64,000 nucleotides of DNA from positions 152,830,306 to 152,894,305 of the forward strand of contig OZ018326.1 of assembly GCA_963969495.1 (NCBI GenBank), read 5' to 3'. Source of the stretch: Ceratothoa steindachneri (Eukaryota; Arthropoda; Malacostraca; Isopoda; Cymothoidae). The translations under genes and the position numbers were made by a program. Positions 58,877 to 64,000 of this stretch are shown piece after piece. Position 1 is the first letter of the stretch. Each line of letters begins with the position of its first letter. The notes beneath the pieces were generated by a model that was not told the DNA's origin, searched no databases, and saw only the letters and a list, made by a program, of their open reading frames with translations.

Positions 58877-59500
58877 TGTAGCGCTCAAGCCGAAAGTGAA
58901 GTAAGCCTGTGGCACCTAAAATTACAAGATAAGTAGGACCAGCGAGCCTCACAAATGAGCGTCGGGTGGACCTATGAAATCCTGAAATTGGGTACACGCA
59001 TTAATTACTAAAATAATATACCATGTAATAATGAACCCATCTAGAATAGAGAGAAACACTTATAGGAGAAATAGAGATGAGTTAAAAAAACATGAATGTA
59101 AATATTATATCTATTTTGCTCGAAGCGAAAGGAATGAATTTGAGACGCCAGCAAACATGTACACATGCACACAAAAGTAGTCAGCTGTTCAAACAAAGCT
59201 TGGGATGCAGGTGGAGAACTGAAAACAGGATAGCAGTGGCCATTGTTTAGTTAGCAGCGGTCATTTTTTGCTAACAAGGGACTGCGAAACCCAGTCGAGC
59301 CTTTGCTATTTTGACCAGAAACGGACCATCTATCCCCTTTAATACGAGTGAAAGATGTTCCACCCAAGCAACACCAGTGGATAATAATAGGCCACACCCA
59401 CTGTCTCCGGACACAAGTATATATTACTAAACTTACAGAGTTAGGGGGTTAGATGAGAGTAAGAAGACAGACAGACAGAAGCGAGTAAGAGCATTCAGCC
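58877..59500 (+). repeat. LTR family L, copy 2
   Basis: Begins TGTAGCGCTCAAGCCGAAAG and follows copy 1 to GAAGCGAGTAAGAGC. The leader that should follow is split by repeat R and resumes at 60,516. Confidence 0.8.
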
Positions 59501-59518
59501 CGCCAATCAGAGAGTACT

Positions 59519-60433
59519 CGTATATGGATATCTATGTGATTTATCTTCTGTTAATAAATCAGCCTAAATAGCGTTCGAAAACCATAACCATAAATTTGTT
59601 TGATCGAAGTTGTCTGCGGTTAGTTTTAGGCTTAAGGCGACAGCGAAATAAATTTTGGAATAATTACTTGGGCTTTAATTAAGACAATTACACAAATATA
59701 AATATATTCATAAAATCAACGAATGTACAATGAGATAAGTATGTTAGGTATACAATGTAAGATATTTTAACATATGATTTATAGCAACAAGATGCGAAAA
59801 GAATTGAAGTGTGTGAAATTAATATGGTGGAATAATATGGTGAAGAATAGTGAAATAATAATATAGTAATTAATAGTGTGTAGTAATAGAGTGACTATGA
59901 TGGACTGTGAATTAAGGGCTGCAATGAGAAGTAAATATAATTAGGACCTACTCTCGTATGGTCGTTTGCAAAGAATGTCAAAGTGGAATTAACTAAGTAT
60001 GATTTGTTTGGAGGTAAATGAATAATTGTAGAAGGAATGATTACCGACCTTTATACGGAGAAATCTGCGAATCGAATGGGCTGAATAGTGTGCTATTCGG
60101 TCGGGCTGGAAGTGTGTGTTTGTTTGTTTGTTTGTTTGTGTGTGAAATTTTAAGAGATATTGTTTGGAACAGTATTACGTTAATGAATTGACAAGTAAAA
60201 TATATGAATTAATTAATTATTAAGTTTTAAATAAAATGATTTAATTTACAAAAGTTGAAGTAAAATAATTGGAAGATTAAATTGACAGAGTTAAAGTAAA
60301 ATGATTGAATGATTAAATTAGCAAAGTTAAAGTAAAATAATTGAATGATTAAATTGACAAAGTTAAAGTAAAATAATTGAATGAATTTTATACATAATAA
60401 ATGATGATATATATATATATTATATATATATAT

Positions 60434-60467
<34 letters not shown>

Positions 60468-60510
60468 ATTATATATATATATATTATATATATGCCCAGA
60501 GGCATTGATA
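59519..60510 (+). repeat. Dispersed repeat R, copy 2, inserted in the leader of LTR L copy 2
   Basis: TACT stands on both sides (59,515-59,518 and 60,511-60,514). The body matches 20,553-21,520 in order. It ends in an AT microsatellite (60,410-60,493) followed by the hairpin ATGCCCAGAGGCAT and TGATA. A hairpin a few bases from the 3' end after an AT-rich tract is reminiscent of Helitron/Helentron non-autonomous elements, but the ending is not the canonical CTRR and a short duplication is present. Confidence 0.7.
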
Positions 60511-60800
60511 TACTAGTAATAGGCCCCACTTAAACACACCACACGCCAGTCTCGAATCCTTCTTACGCCAAAGGCTACCCGAGTTCTACTCCCAAATAGT
60601 GTCTGAAATCCCTACATTTGTAAATTCCTTGCTACAGGTAGTCCACATTGATCTTTTAAAACCTAGCCTACCCAATCTCAAGCGTCTAGCAAACGAATGA
60701 TCCTCTGCGCCAAAGCCTACCACAAGAACGTTCGGCACTCATATACTCTCGACCTCTATAACCTACGCATTTAATAACATCAAGAACCTGCTATAGAAAG
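60511..60800 (+). other. Leader following LTR L copy 2
   Basis: Collinear with 57,285-57,580, ending in AACATCAAGAACCTGCTA. It continues the element interrupted by repeat R. Confidence 0.7.
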
Positions 60801-61330
60801 ACCCTTGATACCTCGTGTCGTGAGGAAGGAGATGGAATAAGGAACAGTAACGACAAGGATGTATAATGAAAGAAAAACCCCACCAGGCACCAGAAGGTGA
60901 TAAAGAGCCAAGCGTTGATATACGATCATGGATACGGGTATCGTTAGCTAAAGTTCTGTCATTCTTTTATTTTTAAGATACCAGGTGCTTTGTATAAAAG
61001 TAGGTTGATCTCAAATTATTAAATGTACACGTTTATTCTGTTGCCACGGCACACTTATAATAAAAGGAAACAAATTGGTCGTACACACTAATATTTTTTT
61101 GTGCATATGCGTATGTAAGGTTAATGGACCTTCGTCTGTAGAACGAGTAATGCACAATATGTTACCTTATAGAAATTACCTAGAGGTGCAAAAGACTCAT
61201 TTAAATTCTAAAAAAAAGAGATATTTGAGCTGAGTAAAATATTTTAACATTTAATTAAGTGACAAAATGCTTAGTTCCAAAATAATGCATTAGAGTTAAA
61301 GAATAACATTTGTAAAACTCAGTGTTATTG
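60801..61330. other. No gene recognised
   Basis: Mixed AT-rich sequence; it may hold more of the same LTR element, not traceable by eye. Confidence 0.3.
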
Positions 61331-61335
61331 AGGGG

Positions 61336-62060
61336 GAGTCTTTCTAGCGCTCAATTACAAGGAGGAGTCTTTGTAGCGCTCAATTCCAAGGAGAAGTCTT
61401 TGTAGTGCTCAATTACAAGGGGAAGTAAAGCCAACAAAGAACCTCACAAATTGAGCACCCCATTAGCCGTATGAAATCTTGAAAATGGGCACATAAGCCA
61501 AACAATAAAATAATATGCCATTTGTTAATAATCAATAAAGAAATGCACAGCATCCCGTATATTTGTAAATAATGCTACACCAGTAGTCAATAATTAATGT
61601 ATCAATGTAAAGTAAACAATATATTTGAACATAATACAAGAAATCATGAGGCAATTAAATCGCTGTGCTCCCATGGTAAAACACAAACATTCACACACAC
61701 ATTAGAAAACCGGTACGAGCCGACCGTTTTGTCAAGGCGGCGATAACAAAGACAGTTGAAACAGGTGTGCATACAAATAATGGGTTTGATAGATAGGGAA
61801 GTCCGACTCACCAGCGTCGACAAGGACCCTCGAAAGACGAAATTTTATGTTACTACAAATATCGGCCTGATAGATAGAAATCAGATTTCCAAATTCGAAA
61901 ACTCTCTTGGTGTACATGCACCTACCTTAAATACACGCATATACCCTCTGATCAAAGAAGCTCCTCCCAGCTCTCGGATTGGAGAAACGGAGCCACGCCC
62001 CAATATTTCGTTAGAATAAAAAGGCTTGTAATAAACACACAAAACAGTCTAACAGAGAGG
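61336..62060 (+). repeat. LTR family L, diverged copy 3, with triplicated start
   Basis: The LTR start word GAGTCTTTGTAGCGCTCAAT is repeated three times with period 29 (61,336, 61,365, 61,394). Then CCTCACAAATTGAGC, GTATGAAATCTTGAAAATGG and AATAAAATAATATGCCAT follow the order of copies 1 and 2, with clear divergence. Confidence 0.6.
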
Positions 62061-62347
62061 AAAATACAAGAAACACAGTCTGTTAACACTGATAGCAAGT
62101 TACAAGGACGTAAGCACACTACGAACCAGTAACTCAGCGACTTCACTCGCCGGGACCGAGTTGGTTATCAGAGGAAGATTAAAACCTACAAAATCCTCTT
62201 TTTGGGGAGAGATGCCAGAAATTATGTTTTTTGACACCAAACAGCGCTCAGGTGGAAGCCTTCGTCACCTCGGGGGAGAGAGACCTGTTCCGCGTTAGGA
62301 GTATGTAGATATAGATACTCATCTGTAGGATTCCTTGGAACAGAGAG

Positions 62348-62350
<3 letters not shown>

Positions 62351-62391
<41 letters not shown>
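62351..62391. repeat. (GT)n microsatellite
   Basis: About 20 GT dinucleotides after a short GA run. Confidence 0.95.
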
Positions 62392-62539
62392 GTGATGTGA
62401 AGGCGGGAGTAGAAAGAAAGCAGTGTTGTAATTGGCTATCTGTGAAGTGTAAGATCTACCCACCTGAAAACGGGGTGAGCACAGCGCGTCCACCAATCAG
62501 TAGCCAGATCTCTACCTGTGCTGACCTTGTGTGTCCGCT

Positions 62540-62700
62540 CATGCCGGGATTCGGAATCGAACCTGGTATCGCGGTGTAGATAGAGGAGAGTAGGAAAAGG
62601 GGCAAAGAAAAAATAATAGCGTAGGCGAGTTGCGAACAGCTTCCCGCGTCGCTGGACCACTGTTAGGCAGCGGCGAATCCACTCGGCCATCCTGAGTCTC
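62540..62700 (-). repeat. tRNA-like SINE remnant with B-box
   Basis: On the minus strand AGGATGGCCGAGTGGATTCG (~62,695) resembles the A-box half of a Leu/Ser tRNA, and CCAGGTTCGATTCCGAATCC (~62,565) is a clean B-box. They are too far apart for a tRNA gene because other sequence lies between. Confidence 0.5.
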
Positions 62701-62759
62701 AAAAAGACTCATTCAAGCAAAACTTTTAAGCCGCTCGCCTACACTTCTCGTACGCTACA
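62576..62759 (-). repeat. 184-bp repeat unit, copy 1
   Basis: Nearly identical to 62,864-63,046. Ends GTAGATAG / CGCTAC, with an internal inverted pair GTAGGCGAG / CTCGCCTAC that could form a long hairpin, and an A-box-like segment inside. Confidence 0.9.
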
Positions 62760-62863
62760 CAACCCCCCTCCTATAAGCGGAGCGTGAATGAAAAAATGAA
62801 GAGAACCCGTTTGGAAATGTCATCCAAGGGCTAACGCTCCCCTTCCAGGGTCTGGGCACCATT

Positions 62864-63046
62864 GTAGATAGAGGAGAGTAGGAAAAGGGGCAAAGAAAAA
62901 ATAATAGCGTAGGCGAGTTGCGAACAGCTTCACGCGTCGCTGGACCACTGTTAGCCAGCGGCGAATCCACTCGGCCATCCTAAGTCTCAAAAAGACTCAT
63001 TCAAGCAAAGTTTTAAGCCGCTCGCCTACACTTTTCGTACGCTACA
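62864..63046 (-). repeat. 184-bp repeat unit, copy 2
   Basis: Same sequence as copy 1 with a handful of changes (one base shorter). Next to its right end the minus strand reads CTAGCCGAGTGGATACGGTG (63,080-63,099), a second A-box-like text. Confidence 0.9.
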
Positions 63047-63099
63047 GTGGCGTTGGGAGCCCAGCACCGTATCCACTCGGCTAGCATGAACTCTTTTCA

Positions 63100-64000
63100 T
63101 TCATTCCACCTACCATAAACGGGTTGCCTACCTATACACTTTTTCTTCATCACCAGGTTTTTTTTTTATCCTTCAACGTGGCACCACAGATACTGATTCT
63201 TTGGACCGCCTGAAACTAGGATCCATCGACGTTGTTCACCGTGAACAGCCCCTGACACTTTCCTTTTCTTTTGGCGTGCTTACTACCCTTCCTTCTAAAG
63301 TGCTATCACCTCATTCACTTTTGTAGTACCCTCGGCGTCAGCTGTAGCCAACGATAACCAACTAGCGGCCTGGTTGGTCGCGCGGTCTTCTGCGAGCAAA
63401 TCTTGCCTCGAGTGCATCTCTTTTCTGCGTCTAAATGTAATGTTTTCCCCCCTTGCCTTCCCAGGCTCGAAGTCAACCCTTTGGAATGTTTATACGCACT
63501 GATCGTTATATGAGAGGACCCAGTCGTTTCATAGTCTAGGAAAAATGTAAAATTCTATTTTTTTTAACTGATGGTGATCTTCCTAGGGGGAGTGGTTGTT
63601 GTAGATTCGCACTTGTAATAAATTAAAAAAAGAAATAACACAAAAAAATCCCTTAAATAAGTAGACAATATATGGCGTCACTGGCAATAAATCTCTCGCC
63701 TTGAGCTGGCACAAGTTCGGATTCGTCTCTTTGTTGCTATTAATTTAGACTCTTTCTTTGTGATCCATTATATTTTCCCAAATGGTAAAAAAGTAGGAAA
63801 TTTTGAAGAGTGGCGCACGCGTTTTACGCTACTAAAGGTTGGTCTATCTCTAGTTAGAAAATCACAAATAAACAATATTTAAATCCGCTGCTGAAACCCA
63901 ATAATTCTTCTACGACGCCATGTTCAAACAGTATGAGAGTCGGACTAAGTTACGTACACATCTTGAAATGCCATGTGATGACTTAAGTTCCCCCCCGCGT
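63100..64000. other. Right edge, no gene recognised
   Basis: No family identified on either strand. GGAGCCCAGCACCG near 63,056 and CCTGACAC near 63,250 are not enough to call a retroelement. Confidence 0.35.

Noticed and set aside
60227..60529. 100-residue minus-strand frame rich in IYIY and NFVNLI
   Set aside because: Microsatellite and short tandem AT-rich repeats, with no coding signature.
63360..63410. tRNA-like GGTTGGTCGCGCGGTC text
   Set aside because: No B-box or foldable cloverleaf follows at the right distance.

Overview
This 64 kb window looks like repeat-dominated, AT-rich arthropod chromosomal DNA. The transposon families (RNase H-bearing and CR1-like LINEs, Ty3/Gypsy elements, mariner and hAT transposons) and the many long AT, AG, GT and CTT microsatellites suggest a crustacean, but the species cannot be fixed from the sequence. 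I recognise no host protein-coding gene. Nearly all coding signal belongs to mobile elements, most of them broken. Three short stretches with good splice-like borders (around 11.0, 16.85 and 20.26 kb) are the only candidates for host exons, and they are weak.

Layout. 1-6.24 kb: the minus-strand body of a GC-rich LINE with ORF1 (zinc knuckles) and ORF2 (endonuclease, RT, RNase H), here called LINE-A copy 1. 7.0-7.36 kb: a 16-bp satellite. 8.8-9.8 kb: a LINE scrap and a decayed mariner. 11.69-13.28 kb: an internally deleted hAT with a near-perfect 8-bp target duplication. 15.0-16.1 kb: a decayed transposon-type ORF. 19.24-20.17 kb: a mariner deletion derivative with both inverted termini and TA target sites. 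20.55-25.1 kb: dispersed repeats, an hAT MITE, a diverged LINE-A ORF1 fragment, a tandem duplication and two foldbacks.

The most informative part is 25.2-62 kb, a set of insertions whose target duplications or broken reading frames give relative ages. A Gypsy element (26,256-31,242, TSD CACTG) splits the RT of LINE-B. A decayed CR1-like LINE-C (33-35.2 kb) carries a tRNA-derived SINE. A complete hAT (37,282-43,990, TSD GTCTAGGA) splits a decayed second LINE-A copy, and inside that hAT sits LINE-D, a CR1-like element whose endonuclease-RT frame is open for about 950 codons. A second Gypsy (45,510-55,661, LTR pair, TSD ATAT) splits the integrase gene of a third Gypsy (45.38-56.6 kb). From 56.6 to 62 kb there are LTRs of one family in several copies, one interrupted by a repeat that also occurs near 21 kb. 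The right edge holds a duplicated 184-bp tRNA-like repeat.

How the parts work together: they do not form a pathway. They are a stratigraphy of transposition. The one element that still looks translatable is LINE-D. Functionally suggestive non-coding signals are a triple CRE/CCAAT module at 35.34-35.48 kb and a CTCF-like motif at 8.61 kb.
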